The translations under genes were made by a program, and so were the position numbers. From positions 1,922,001-1,986,000 of the forward strand of contig CBDAQO010000002.1 in the NCBI GenBank assembly GCA_965199105.1: 64,000 nucleotides of DNA. Reading direction: 5' to 3'. The notes under the pieces are model-generated. The model was not told the DNA's origin and did not search any database. It worked only from the letters and a program-made list of their open reading frames with translations. Positions 51,393 to 60,650 of this stretch are shown one piece after another; position 1 is the first letter of the stretch, and each line of letters begins with the position of its first letter. Source of the DNA: LMUY01 sp965199105 (GTDB lineage: Bacteria; Pseudomonadota; Alphaproteobacteria; Acetobacterales; Acetobacteraceae).

Positions 51393-52259
51393 ATGCCGAT
51401 CCGCAAGCTGCTGCTCCCGTTGACCGGCACGGCTGCCGGGGAGGCCGCCATCGCCACCGCGCTGATGGTGGCGCAACAGTGGAACGCGCACATCCTGGCC
51501 CTGCACGTGCGCGCCGACAGCCGGGACGTGGCGCCATTGGCCGGCGAGGGCCTGTCCGGCGCCATGATCCAGGACATGATGCGCGCCACCGAGCGCGAGA
51601 GCGGCGAACGCTCCTCCGCGGTGCGCCTGATGTTTGACCGGGCGATCGGCGCGCTGGACATCCATATGGAGCAGCCGACCTACCGGGCGGACCATCCCAG
51701 CGCCTCCTTCGCCGAGATCATCGGGCGCGAGGAGGACCTGGTCGCCCAACAGGCCCGCCTGGCCGACCTCACCATCGTGCCGCACCCTGAGTCGGGCGAC
51801 GACGTGTCGTCCTCCGACGCGCTGCATGCCGTGTTGTTCGACAGCGGCCGCCCCGTGCTGATCGCGCCGCACCGACCGCCGGCGAGCTTGGGCACCCGGG
51901 TCGCGGTAGCCTGGAACGGCACCGGCGAGGGCGCCGCCGCGGTGGCCGCCGCCATGCCGTGGCTGCAGCGCGCCAGCGCCGTGCGCATCCTCTGGGCTAC
52001 CGAATACCACCGCAACGGCCCACCGGCGCGCGACCTGGCCGCCTACCTGATGCTGCACGGCGTCAACCCCGAGATCGCCCAATTCCGCCCGGTCGACCGC
52101 GAGGTGGGCGCCGGCATGCTGGCCGCCGCGCGCGAGTTCGGCGCCGACCTGCTGACCATGGGCGCCTACTCGCACTCCCGCCTGCGCCAACTCATCCTTG
52201 GCGGCGTGACCCGCCACGTGCTGGAGAACGCAGCGCTGCCGGTGCTGATGAACCGCTGA
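51393..52259 (+). CDS. Universal stress protein, tandem UspA domains
   Basis: 288 residues. Two Usp-like units: the first starts 'IRKLLLPLTGTAAGEAAIAT', the second 'RVAVAWNGTGEGAAAVAAAM'. The end 'LTMGAYSHSRLRQLILGGVT' carries the G-x2-H-S/R-x8-G-S-type ATP-binding loop in variant form. Tandem Usp proteins respond to stress and bind nucleotides; no specific role can be assigned. It stands alone after pdxH. Confidence 0.88.
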   Translation: MPIRKLLLPLTGTAAGEAAIATALMVAQQWNAHILALHVRADSRDVAPLAGEGLSGAMIQDMMRATERESGERSSAVRLMFDRAIGALDIHMEQPTYRADHPSASFAEIIGREEDLVAQQARLADLTIVPHPESGDDVSSSDALHAVLFDSGRPVLIAPHRPPASLGTRVAVAWNGTGEGAAAVAAAMPWLQRASAVRILWATEYHRNGPPARDLAAYLMLHGVNPEIAQFRPVDREVGAGMLAAAREFGADLLTMGAYSHSRLRQLILGGVTRHVLENAALPVLMNR

Positions 52260-52321
52260 CAGCGTCGCCGCAGCCGGCTACGGCCGCCGCCGCCGCCGCC
52301 GCAGTTGGCCCCTCACCCCGA

Positions 52322-52342
52322 CCCTCTCCTAGGAGGAGAGGG
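52322..52342. terminator. CCCTCTCC/GGAGAGGG hairpin, copy C, between convergent genes
   Basis: CCCTCTCC (52322-52329) and GGAGAGGG (52335-52342) with a 5-base loop. It lies 62 bp after the Usp stop and 35 bp after the facing gene's stop, a good place for a bidirectional terminator. The same core appears at 37161 and 46566. Confidence 0.55.
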
Positions 52343-52376
52343 AGAAGGAAAACGGGAGAGGGAAGGAAGAGTCTGG

Positions 52377-53477
52377 CTAGCTCGCCGGGCCGGCGGAGAC
52401 GGTGGCGATCGCGCCGGGTTTCTGGTGCACGACGAAGCCGGCCACCGGGTGGATCGCTCCGGCCGCCTGCAGCCACTGGGTGACCACCCAGGACGGGTAT
52501 TTCGGCGCCAGCGGAACCGATTGGGCCTCCTCCCACACCAGGCTGACCAGGGTGCCGCCGGCGAAGGGATGGGCCCGCATCGTTCGGGTTAGGCCGATGT
52601 CGTCCAGACCGGCGTCCGGACCCATGAAAACCATCTTCTGCGGCTGGGCCGTGAAGTCGGGGAAGTGGGTGGTGTCGGTGGCCGGCGCGGCTGATGTCGC
52701 GGCGTATTTGCTGGCGAACACCGCCACCTGCCTGGTCCGCTCGGCCTGGGCCTCCGGCGACAGGGTGCGCTGCTCGGTTTGCGCCGCCGCGGCGTCGGCG
52801 ACGGCGAAGCGGCGCAGCGCGGCGCAGTCGACCCCCTCGGCGCAGTTCAGGTGCAGCTCGAAGAACACCATCGGCACGGTGACGCTCACCTGGCAGGGCG
52901 GCTCCCAGTCCGCGCCGGTCCACCGGCTCAGCACGAGCGCGGTGATCGACTGGTTGGGGCCCGAGCCGGAGTTGGTGCGGGTGGCTTCGTCGGCGAGGTA
53001 GGCCTGGTGGTCGGACTGGCCCGACAGCAGCCGCGTGTCGGGGCAGTCACCGGCGAACGCCGCGGGGAGAGCCACCGGGTCGAGCTGGTGGCCTGCGGCC
53101 TTGAGGCTGCTGGTGGTCACGCAAAGCATCGTTCCGGCCTCGTTGCGGACGACGGCGGCGGTGTGGTTGGAAAACCAGGTCAGCGTCGCCTGGCAGGTGT
53201 CGCAGGTGGCCTGGGCCTTCACCTGCGCCAGCAGCGCCGGCGTGGCGCCATGCTGCTGCAGCTCGGCCAGAACGTCCGCCTCCTTCCGCGCGTCGATGTC
53301 GGCGCCGAGCGGGGTGAACAGGCCCGGCAACTGCGCCAGGCTGGCCGGCGCCGGCGACCCGGCGTGCAACTGGCGCGCCACCATCTCGCACATCGAGCCT
53401 TCGGCACCCGCCGACCCGACCGGCACGGTGGTGAGGGCGAGCAGCAGGGTCAGGAGTGGAGCAAGTGGCCCGCGCAC
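52377..53477 (-). CDS. Secreted cysteine-containing protein of unknown function
   Basis: 366 residues from GTG 53477, seven bases after AAGGAG. A signal peptide is clear ('LAPLLTLLLALTTVPVGSAG'). Paired cysteines ('CDTCQ' and single cysteines near 'MLCVTT', 'PPCQVS', 'HLNCAEGVDC') suggest periplasmic disulfides. No domain recognised. It begins 19 bp after the ftsK stop on the same strand, so it may ride on the ftsK transcript. Confidence 0.7.
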   Translation of the reverse strand: MRGPLAPLLTLLLALTTVPVGSAGAEGSMCEMVARQLHAGSPAPASLAQLPGLFTPLGADIDARKEADVLAELQQHGATPALLAQVKAQATCDTCQATLTWFSNHTAAVVRNEAGTMLCVTTSSLKAAGHQLDPVALPAAFAGDCPDTRLLSGQSDHQAYLADEATRTNSGSGPNQSITALVLSRWTGADWEPPCQVSVTVPMVFFELHLNCAEGVDCAALRRFAVADAAAAQTEQRTLSPEAQAERTRQVAVFASKYAATSAAPATDTTHFPDFTAQPQKMVFMGPDAGLDDIGLTRTMRAHPFAGGTLVSLVWEEAQSVPLAPKYPSWVVTQWLQAAGAIHPVAGFVVHQKPGAIATVSAGPAS

Positions 53478-53496
53478 GGCGTGGTCTCCTTCAGGG

Positions 53497-55950
53497 TCAG
53501 TCGTCCTCGTTGGTGCGGCGGACCAGGATTTCGCGTTTGCCCACGTGGTTGGCGGGGGTGATGATGCCCTCTTTCTCCATCTGCTCGATGAGCTTGGCGG
53601 CACGGTTGTAGCCGATCGAGAGATGGCGCTGGATGAAGGATGTGCTGGCCTTGCCCTCGCGCGCGACCACGTCGACGGCCTGGTCGAACAGGCTCTTGTC
53701 GCTGTCGGCGGCGCCCGCGATGCCGGACAGGCCGGGCGCCTCGTCGCCGTCGTCGCGCGCGTCGGTGACCTCGTCGAGGTAGGCCGGCTCGCCCTGTTCG
53801 CGCAGGAACGCCACCACGTCCTCCACCTCGCGGTCGGTGACGAAGGGGCCGTGGACGCGGCCGATGCGTCCGCCGCCCTGCATGTAGAGCATGTCGCCCT
53901 GGCCGAGCAGTTGTTCGGCGCCCTGCTCGCCCAGGATGGTGCGGCTGTCGAACTTGCTGATCACGGTGAAGGAGATGCGGGTGGGGAAGTTGGCCTTGAT
54001 GGTGCCGGTGATGACGTCCACCGAGGGGCGCTGAGTGGCCATGATGACGTGGATGCCGGCGGCCCGGGCCATCTGCGCCAGGCGTTGCACGGCGGCCTCG
54101 ATCTCCTTGCCGGCGACCATCATGAGGTCGGCCATTTCGTCGATCACCACCACCAGGAACGGCAGCTTCTCCAGCGCGAGCGGGTGTTCCTCGAAGACCG
54201 GCTTGCCGGTATCGGCGTCGAAGCCGGTTTGCACCCGCCGGGTCACCAACTCGCCGCGGGCGCTGGCCTCCTCCACGCGCTCGTTGTAGCCGGCGACGTT
54301 GCGCACCCCCAGTTGGCTCATCGCGCGGTAACGGCGCTCCATCTCGCGCACGGTCCATTTCAGCGCGGTGACGGCCTTGGCGGGCTCGGTCACCACCGGC
54401 GCCATCAGATGCGGGATGCCGTCATAGACCGAGAGCTCGAGCATCTTGGGGTCGATCAGGATCAGCCGGCATTGGTCGGGGCTGAGCCGGTAGAGCAGGC
54501 TCAGGATCATGGCGTTGATCCCGACCGACTTGCCCGACCCGGTGGTGCCCGCCACCAGCAGATGCGGCATGCGGGCGAGGTCGGCCAGCACGGGCTCGCC
54601 GCCGATGTCCTTGCCCAGGGCCAGCGCGAGGCGGGCAGGGTGCTTCTCGTAGGCGTCCGAGCCGAGCAGTTCGGAGAGGAAGACGGTCTCGCGCTTGGCG
54701 TTCGGCACCTCAATGCCGATCACGTTGCGGCCCGAGACGGTCGCGATCCGCACCGCGGTGACGGAGAGCGAGCGAGCGACGTCGTCGGCCAGGCCGATGA
54801 CGCGGGCGGAGCGGATACCGGGGGCGGGCTCGAGCTCGTAGAGCGTGACCACCGGGCCGGGCCGGATGTCGCGGATGGTCCCCTGGACGCCGTATTCGTC
54901 GAGCACGGATTCGAGCAGCCGGGCGTTGGCTTGCAGCGCGTCTTCGCTGGGGCCGGTGCTGGCGCGGGCGGGCGGCGCCTTCAGCAGCGAGAGGGGGGGG
55001 ATGCGCCAGTGGCCTTCGGCGTCCGGCAGCGGCAGGCTTTCCTGGCGGGGCGGGGCGGGCTTGCGCGCGGGCAGGCTGATACGGGCCTTGATGGCGGCGG
55101 GCAGCGAGGGCGCCGGGATCGGCTCGCGCGGCGCCATGTTGGGCATCGAGGCCAGGGGCGGTGCCTGCGGGGCGCGGGGCTCGGCGATGGCGCGGGCGGC
55201 GCGGGCGATTGGGAGCGGGGGCAGAGCGTCGCGGAGCGGCTCGGCGGGCAGGGCGTCATAGGCGCCGGTCCGGTCCAGGCGATCTCGGCGCTGCGTCCAC
55301 CGGGTGAACCAACCTGCGGCGTTGCGGCTCATCGTGCGCCCGGTGCGATGGCCGCGGGCGATGGAGCCGCCGGCCGCGCGCCATTCGCCGGCGGACAGGC
55401 CAAAGCTCTGCCAGGCCAAGGCGAGCCCGGCGGCCAGGCCGACCAGCACCGCCACGCCGGCGCCGAACGGGCCCAGCACCGTGCTGGCGGCATGGAACGC
55501 GGTCTTGGCCAGCGCGTCCCCCACCGCGCCGCCCGGCCCGGCGCTGGACGGCCAGGCGAGCTGGGCCGGGATGGCGGCGCCCAGGGCGGCCCACACCGGC
55601 AGCGCGGCAAGCGTGCAGAGCAGTCGCAGCGAAAACCGCCCCAGCCCACGGTGGGAGGCGATGCGCCAAGCCCAGGCCAGGGCGGCGAGGCCGGGCAGGG
55701 CGGCCGCGGCGCCGAAGCCCTGCAGCAGCACGTCCGCCGCCATCGCGCCGACCGGCCCGGCGAGGTTGGTGGGGGCATTGGAGCTGGCGGTGTCGAGCGA
55801 AGGGTCGTTCGGGTTGTAGAACGCCAGCGCCACCAGCAGTGCCACACCGCCCAAGCCGAGCGCGAGCCCGCCCATCTCGGCCAGGCGACGGCTCATCAGC
55901 GCCCGGATAGCCGGGGAGGCGATGGTTCGGGCGGGAGCGGCAGTAACCAT
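53497..55950 (-). CDS. ftsK: DNA translocase FtsK
   Basis: 817 residues. Four N-terminal membrane helices ('LALGLGGVALLVALAFY' first), a Pro/Ala-rich linker (~200-330), the motor domain with Walker A 'VAGTTGSGKSVGINAMIL' and Walker B 'FLVVVIDEMADLMMV', and a C-terminal gamma winged helix ('ASTSFIQRHLSIGYNRAAKL') that reads polar DNA signals. It pumps chromosome termini and activates dimer resolution at division. GAGGA precedes ATG 55950. Confidence 0.97.
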   Translation of the reverse strand: MVTAAPARTIASPAIRALMSRRLAEMGGLALGLGGVALLVALAFYNPNDPSLDTASSNAPTNLAGPVGAMAADVLLQGFGAAAALPGLAALAWAWRIASHRGLGRFSLRLLCTLAALPVWAALGAAIPAQLAWPSSAGPGGAVGDALAKTAFHAASTVLGPFGAGVAVLVGLAAGLALAWQSFGLSAGEWRAAGGSIARGHRTGRTMSRNAAGWFTRWTQRRDRLDRTGAYDALPAEPLRDALPPLPIARAARAIAEPRAPQAPPLASMPNMAPREPIPAPSLPAAIKARISLPARKPAPPRQESLPLPDAEGHWRIPPLSLLKAPPARASTGPSEDALQANARLLESVLDEYGVQGTIRDIRPGPVVTLYELEPAPGIRSARVIGLADDVARSLSVTAVRIATVSGRNVIGIEVPNAKRETVFLSELLGSDAYEKHPARLALALGKDIGGEPVLADLARMPHLLVAGTTGSGKSVGINAMILSLLYRLSPDQCRLILIDPKMLELSVYDGIPHLMAPVVTEPAKAVTALKWTVREMERRYRAMSQLGVRNVAGYNERVEEASARGELVTRRVQTGFDADTGKPVFEEHPLALEKLPFLVVVIDEMADLMMVAGKEIEAAVQRLAQMARAAGIHVIMATQRPSVDVITGTIKANFPTRISFTVISKFDSRTILGEQGAEQLLGQGDMLYMQGGGRIGRVHGPFVTDREVEDVVAFLREQGEPAYLDEVTDARDDGDEAPGLSGIAGAADSDKSLFDQAVDVVAREGKASTSFIQRHLSIGYNRAAKLIEQMEKEGIITPANHVGKREILVRRTNEDD

Positions 55951-56062
55951 GCGTCCTCGAGGTGGGAGTTACGGACCTCGCGTGGGATGCGAGGTATAGC
56001 CCGGAACCTGGCTGAGACGAATGGGAATTATGGTCTTTGCACGAGTGGAAAAGACCGGCCCG

Positions 56063-56869
56063 TCACACCGCGCGGCGATGATGCGAAACGGTGTGGCGGA
56101 CGTGGCGGCGGTAGCTCACATGGCGGTGCCAGTGCGACTCGCCGGGCTCGGGCGCCTCGGCCACTTCGTCGAAGCCATTGGCGTCCTGAGCGTGGCTGCG
56201 CAGGTCCCGCGGGGGCGGGTTCAGCACCGGGATGGGGGCGCTGCTCGAGGCGGACGCGACCAGGGTGCCGCTGTCCGGCCGGTTGTAGATGAAACCGTTG
56301 GTCGGGTAGATGCTGCCGAACTCGCCGTCATGGCCGAGGCCCACGCGCACCGCGGTCCAGTCGTTGCGCGGCGAGACGTCCACCACGGTCACGTCGCGCG
56401 TCACCTGGCCGGGGCCGCCCCAGTTGGCCTGGTCGATCGCCACGGTCCGCCCGTTGATCACGTCGCTGACGACGGCGACGTGGCCGAGCCGCATCGCGCC
56501 GTTGGCCTGGAAGCTCAGCACGCTGCCGGGTTCGGGGCGGGTGCCGCGCTGGTAGATGCCGGCCGCGTTGTCCCACCAGGCGCTGGCGTTGCCGGTGAGC
56601 TCGATGCCGGAGTCCGCGCGGGCGAAGGTGACGCATTGCAGGCGGCCGCCGCTATGGCCGTAGCGGGCGGCAAAGCGGGTATGGCGGCCGTAATGCTGCC
56701 AGACCGACCGGCTATGCCTGCCGCCGAAGGATGCCAGGTTGACGCTGTGTTGACCGCCGGCGCGAGGGTGACTGGAGGCGCGGCTTGGATGGGCGTCGGC
56801 GGCGGCAGCGAGACCCAGGCTGATCACCAAACCCATAACCAGGCCCTTGATGCGTGCCGCTCCGGTCAT
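56063..56869 (-). CDS. Secreted CHAP-domain amidase/peptidase-like protein
   Basis: 268 residues; GGGAGG precedes ATG 56869. A signal peptide ends 'LGLAAAADAHP'. The CHAP domain has the catalytic Cys in 'LQCVTFARADSGI', then 'GNASAWWDNA', the His in 'GSVLSFQANGAMRLGHVAVV' and 'VAIDQANWGG'. Such proteins cleave peptidoglycan crosslinks. The tail is His/Arg-rich ('HWHRHVSYRRHVRH'). It lies upstream of ftsK on the same strand, which fits a role at the cell wall during division (inference). Confidence 0.85.
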   Translation of the reverse strand: MTGAARIKGLVMGLVISLGLAAAADAHPSRASSHPRAGGQHSVNLASFGGRHSRSVWQHYGRHTRFAARYGHSGGRLQCVTFARADSGIELTGNASAWWDNAAGIYQRGTRPEPGSVLSFQANGAMRLGHVAVVSDVINGRTVAIDQANWGGPGQVTRDVTVVDVSPRNDWTAVRVGLGHDGEFGSIYPTNGFIYNRPDSGTLVASASSSAPIPVLNPPPRDLRSHAQDANGFDEVAEAPEPGESHWHRHVSYRRHVRHTVSHHRRAV

Positions 56870-57084
56870 AACGCCTCCCGTACAAGTTCACGAACATGTG
56901 TGGTTGGCGGTAGCAACCTCCGGTGAGGGCTGGCAAGTCGACTATGTCCATTTGTTGCAATGGCGCGAGCGAACTGACGGAACGACAGGGCTTCACAGCG
57001 GCATTACCCGACAGAAGTCCTAAACCGCGGTTCGTCCGGCCGCCCGGCGTGCCCAGGCGACCGGCGATCGCGGCCAGGATTCGG

Positions 57085-57435
57085 CTACTTGCAGGCCGAA
57101 ACCATGATCTCCACCAGATGGCGCGGGTCGGCCATGCTGGCTTCGACGCAGGCGCGGGCCGGGGCACCGGCTTCCGGCAGCCAGGCCGACCACACCTTGT
57201 TCATCGCGTCGCGGTCGCGGATGTCCTTCAGCCAGATTTGCGCCTGCAGCAGGCGGGTGTTGTCGGTGCCATGGGTCTCCAGGGCGGCGTCGATCTTGGC
57301 CAACACCTCCTCGGTCTGGCCCACCACGTCCTTAGAGAGGTCGCTGGCGGTCATGCCGGCCAGGAAGACGAAGCCGTGGTATTCGACGGCTTGCGCCAGC
57401 ACCGGGCTGGCGTCGGTGCGGATGATCTTGCTCAT
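57085..57435 (-). CDS. RidA family protein
   Basis: 116 residues; AGGAG precedes the ATG. 'SPVLAQAVEYHGFVFLAGMT', 'QTEEVLAKIDAALETHGTD' and 'ACVEASMADPRHLVEIMV' follow the RidA/YjgF pattern. The usual arginine that contacts the imine carboxylate appears in a variant context ('ARACVE'). The family deaminates reactive enamine or imine intermediates. The gene stands alone. Confidence 0.88.
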   Translation of the reverse strand: MSKIIRTDASPVLAQAVEYHGFVFLAGMTASDLSKDVVGQTEEVLAKIDAALETHGTDNTRLLQAQIWLKDIRDRDAMNKVWSAWLPEAGAPARACVEASMADPRHLVEIMVSACK

Positions 57436-57533
57436 GGCTGCTACTCCTGATCGTCGGGGTGGTGGTCGCTTGTATCGGCAATGGGCGCGGCGCCGCCAGC
57501 CGCTCGCCGGGGTGGACCCTCACCCATCGTGCG

Positions 57534-57929
57534 TCAGGGCGAGTAGGGCACCCCTTGCGAGCCGGAGCGCGCCGGCGGCGGCAAGGAGGTGCCGGGGCCG
57601 TTCGGGTTGCCGGCCTTGGTGGCGGCCAGGCAGCGCGAGAAATCCTCGTCGTAGCCGTATTGCTGGCTGAGCCCGCGGGTGGTGATCCCGGTGTCGCCGG
57701 ACGAGGAGTACGGCGAGTCGGTGGTATCCCGCTCCGACAGCAAATAGCGGTTCTGCTTCTCGAAGGCGGCGTCGGTGTCCGAGCGGCAGGCGGCGACCTC
57801 GGCGCGTTGCGCACGCTGCGCGGCTGTCGGCGGCGGCAACGGCTGGCAGGCGGCGGCGAGCAGCGCCAAGAGGAGCACCGAAGCGGTCGGGAACACCGAA
57901 GCGAGCGGCAAGCGGGGACGGCGGGGCAT
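57534..57929 (-). CDS. Putative lipoprotein (131 aa)
   Basis: A type II signal with lipobox 'LLAAAC' (Cys about residue 28) predicts a lipid-anchored protein. The mature part has 'AEVAACRSDTDAAFEKQNRY' and 'QQYGYDEDFSRCLAATK', with two cysteines that may pair. Function unknown. It lies 23 bp after the MoeA-MocA-like gene on the same strand. Confidence 0.7.
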   Translation of the reverse strand: MPRRPRLPLASVFPTASVLLLALLAAACQPLPPPTAAQRAQRAEVAACRSDTDAAFEKQNRYLLSERDTTDSPYSSSGDTGITTRGLSQQYGYDEDFSRCLAATKAGNPNGPGTSLPPPARSGSQGVPYSP

Positions 57930-57952
57930 GGGGGTCGGCTCCAGGGGTTCGG

Positions 57953-59644
57953 TCAGCGGTCGCGCTCGCTACCACGGACGGCGGCGGAAAACACGCTGGT
58001 ACCGCGTCCGACGGGCGCGGCTGTCCCGGCCCAGCCCACCAGGCTCTCCACAGTGTCGAAGTCGCGCAACACCGTGTCGTCGGCCGGGATTTCGGCCACC
58101 CACTCGGCATGGCGGCGCAGCAGCGAGCGGGCGCCGCGGTCGCCCTCCAGCGCCATCATCTCGGGGAAGAAGCGCCGGTCCCACAGCACCGGGTTGCCGA
58201 GCTCGCCGCCATGAGTGGGGCAGACGATCAGCCGGCCCTCCTCGGCGTCATAGGCGGCGAGCAGGCGGTCGATGGTGGCGGCACTGACCAGCGGCATGTC
58301 GCCCAGCATCACCAGCGCGGCGGCGGCGGTGGGCGGCACGGCGGCCAACCCGGCGCGCAGGCTGGCGGCAAGCCCCTCGCCAAAGTCCGCCGCATGGACG
58401 TGGACCACGCTGCTCGCCCCCACAGCGGCGCGGATTTCGTCGGCGCGATGGCCCGTCACCAGCAAGACGGGGCGGGCCTGGCTGGCCAAAGCCGCCTCCA
58501 CCACCCGGGCCACCATAGGCTGGCCGACACCGCCCGGATCGGCCCCGCCGGTCTCGAGCAGCTTGTGGCGCGGCGCCATGCGGCTGGACTGCCCGGCCGC
58601 GAGCACGATGGCGGCCACCCGCGGCATGGCGCGGCTGCTCGCCCGGGCGCGGGGCAGGGGCCGCTGCGCCACGTCCTTCAGCAAGCCGCCGACCCCCATG
58701 CCGGCCACCGTGGCCCCGGTGACGGGCAGGCCAGCGGCCAGGCGCTGCAACACCAGGTCGATCCCGTTCGGCTTGGGGCTGCGCGCGCAGCCCGGCAGCA
58801 CCATCGCCGGCGTGGCGCCGATGCGGCCGACACAGATCAGGTTCCCCGGGTCGACCGGCATGCCGAAATGCAGGATTTCACCGCCGGCGGCCACGATCCC
58901 GGCGGGCCCGACGTCGCGCCGGTCCACCACGGCGGAGGCGCCGGCGACCAGCAGCAGGTCGGCGCCCTCGGCCAGCAGGCGCCGCAGGGCGGCCGCGATG
59001 GGGGCGGTCTGATGCGGGCATTGCAGCGGAGCGAGCAGCGTGCCGCCCAGGCCGGTCACCCGCGCTTCGGTGGCGGCGATAGTGCCGGCGAGGACCGACT
59101 CCTTGAGCCCGGGCAGGGTGGTGAGCACCAGCCCGACCCGGCGTGGCTGCCAGGGCAGCACGTCCATCGCGCCGCCGCCGCACGCCTGCTCGGCACGGGC
59201 CAGCACGGCGCCCGACACCGCGAACGGGATGATCTTGATGGTGGCCACCATGTCGCCCCCCGCCACCGGCGTCGCGTCCGGCAGGGTGGCGACGGTGACG
59301 GCCTCGTCTACCCGGTTGAGCGCGTCGATACACGCTGGGTCGACCCGGAGCAGCCCGGCAGCTCCGGCTTGCAGGTTGACCCGGCCGGTGGCGGCCCGCG
59401 TCGCTAGCAGCCGCGCGCCGTCGCCGAGCAGCGCATGGGCCACGCGGGCAGCCGCCGCGTTCTCCCCCACGTCGCCCAGTTCCAGCCGCGCCGCGATCAC
59501 CGACGCGATCGATGCCGCCTGCAGCGCCGCCAGGGCCTCCCGGTCCAGCACCGAGCCCTTCTTCAGCACCCGGCCCGGCAGGCGGTGAGTGTGCGCCAGC
59601 ACCGTGCCCTCGGCGGCGGCAACGTCGGTCGGCCCGAAGATCAC
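57953..59644 (-). CDS. MoeA-like molybdopterin-binding domain fused to MocA-like nucleotidyltransferase
   Basis: 563 residues from GTG 59644, overlapping the XdhC-type gene stop (GTGA). The N-terminal ~340 residues resemble molybdopterin-binding proteins ('LPGRVLKKGSVLDREALAAL', 'LLLVAGASAVVDRRDVGPAG', 'PGNLICVGRIGATPAMVLPG'). The C-terminal ~200 residues are a MobA-like transferase with 'AAIVLAAGQSSRMAPRHKLL' and 'ALVMLGDMPLVSAATIDRLL'. It probably makes or handles the cytosine dinucleotide form of the molybdenum cofactor for a xanthine-dehydrogenase-family enzyme. Part of a coxE-xdhC operon. Confidence 0.87.
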   Translation of the reverse strand: MIFGPTDVAAAEGTVLAHTHRLPGRVLKKGSVLDREALAALQAASIASVIAARLELGDVGENAAAARVAHALLGDGARLLATRAATGRVNLQAGAAGLLRVDPACIDALNRVDEAVTVATLPDATPVAGGDMVATIKIIPFAVSGAVLARAEQACGGGAMDVLPWQPRRVGLVLTTLPGLKESVLAGTIAATEARVTGLGGTLLAPLQCPHQTAPIAAALRRLLAEGADLLLVAGASAVVDRRDVGPAGIVAAGGEILHFGMPVDPGNLICVGRIGATPAMVLPGCARSPKPNGIDLVLQRLAAGLPVTGATVAGMGVGGLLKDVAQRPLPRARASSRAMPRVAAIVLAAGQSSRMAPRHKLLETGGADPGGVGQPMVARVVEAALASQARPVLLVTGHRADEIRAAVGASSVVHVHAADFGEGLAASLRAGLAAVPPTAAAALVMLGDMPLVSAATIDRLLAAYDAEEGRLIVCPTHGGELGNPVLWDRRFFPEMMALEGDRGARSLLRRHAEWVAEIPADDTVLRDFDTVESLVGWAGTAAPVGRGTSVFSAAVRGSERDR

Positions 59645-60321
59645 GCGAGCGGCGCGCCCCGCCGGACCGCCACGATCTGTGCCAGGATCGACAGCGCGAT
59701 CTCCGGCGCGGTGACCGCAGCGATGTTCAGCCCCACTGGGCCACGGATGCGGGCGAGCGCCGCCTCGCCGTGGCCCAGGGCGCGCAGGCGCTCGAGCCGG
59801 CTGGCATGGGTGCGGCGGCTGCCGAGCGCGCCGATGTAGAACGCGTCGGACCGTAGGGCGCGGTCGAGCGCCGGGTCGTCGAGCTTGGGGTCGTGGGTCA
59901 GCGTCACGATGGCGGTGCGGCCGTCGGGGCGCAGGGCGTCGAGTGCCTCGTCGGGCCAATCGGTGCTGACGCTCACGTTGGGGAAGCGGTCCTCGGAGGC
60001 GAAGGCGCGGCGCGGGTCGGCCACGATGATGCCGTAGCCAAGCTGGGCGGCGAGCGGCACCAGCGCCTGGGCAATGTGCACGGCGCCGACGATCACGATG
60101 CGGGCGGGCGGGTTGAACGCGTGCAGGAACCAGGTGGCGCCGTCCACCGCGTGGGTGCCGCTCTTTTCCGCCGCCAGCGCCTGCTGGGCAAGGGCGGTCA
60201 GCGCCGGGTGCTCCGGATCGGGCAGCAGCACTTGCTCGCCGCCGGGCAGCCTGGTCGCCAGCACTACGCCGCGTCCCGCAGCGCGCGCCGTCTGCACCGC
60301 GGCGAGCAGGACCGGGGTCAC
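59641..60321 (-). CDS. XdhC/CoxF-type cofactor maturation protein, C-terminal Rossmann part
   Basis: 226 residues from GTG 60321, overlapping the stop of the preceding XdhC-type gene (GTGA). A Rossmann core is seen in 'ARIVIVGAVHIAQALVPLAA' and 'YIGALGSRRTHASRLERL', with 'IRGPVGLNIAAVTAPEIALS', typical of the XdhC C-terminal domain. Family members insert or protect molybdenum cofactor in xanthine dehydrogenase-like enzymes. In one-piece XdhC proteins this domain follows the neighbouring gene's domain. Confidence 0.88.
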   Translation of the reverse strand: MTPVLLAAVQTARAAGRGVVLATRLPGGEQVLLPDPEHPALTALAQQALAAEKSGTHAVDGATWFLHAFNPPARIVIVGAVHIAQALVPLAAQLGYGIIVADPRRAFASEDRFPNVSVSTDWPDEALDALRPDGRTAIVTLTHDPKLDDPALDRALRSDAFYIGALGSRRTHASRLERLRALGHGEAALARIRGPVGLNIAAVTAPEIALSILAQIVAVRRGAPLA

Positions 60322-60650
60322 GCCAGGGCTTCCACGAACACCTTGAGCTTGCCGCCACAGGCGAGGCCCACTTCCCAGGCGCGCTCGTCCGTCACGCCGA
60401 AATCCAGCAACTGCGGCGGGCCGCCAGCCAGGGTGGACTGCGCCGCGTCCGCCACGGCGCCCTCGATGCAGCCGCCGCTGACCGAGCCCGCGAGCCGGCC
60501 GCTGGCGGTGACCGCCATCTGGCTGCCAGCCGGGCGCGGCGAGCTGCCCCAGGTTTCGGTGACAGTGGCCAGCGCCACGCGCTCGCCCGCAGCCGACCAT
60601 GCGGCCGCGATGGCGAGGATGTCTTCGGCTTGGGTCGTGCTCGAACTCAT
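60318..60650 (-). CDS. XdhC/CoxI-type protein, N-terminal domain
   Basis: 110 residues from ATG 60650, overlapping the coxE-like stop (ATGA). 'GERVALATVTETWGSSPRPA', 'GSVSGGCIEGAV' and 'VGLACGGKLKVFVE' are the XdhC/CoxI N-terminal motifs, including the conserved cysteines. It works in molybdenum cofactor sulfuration or insertion together with the next gene's Rossmann domain. Confidence 0.9.
   Translation of the reverse strand: MSSSTTQAEDILAIAAAWSAAGERVALATVTETWGSSPRPAGSQMAVTASGRLAGSVSGGCIEGAVADAAQSTLAGGPPQLLDFGVTDERAWEVGLACGGKLKVFVEALA

Noticed and set aside
53035..56292. Very long open frame on the + strand opposite ftsK (over 1,000 codons)
   Set aside because: It mirrors ftsK and neighbours in a GC-rich genome; its translation is Arg/Gly/His-rich without domains, while the minus-strand frame encodes a complete FtsK.
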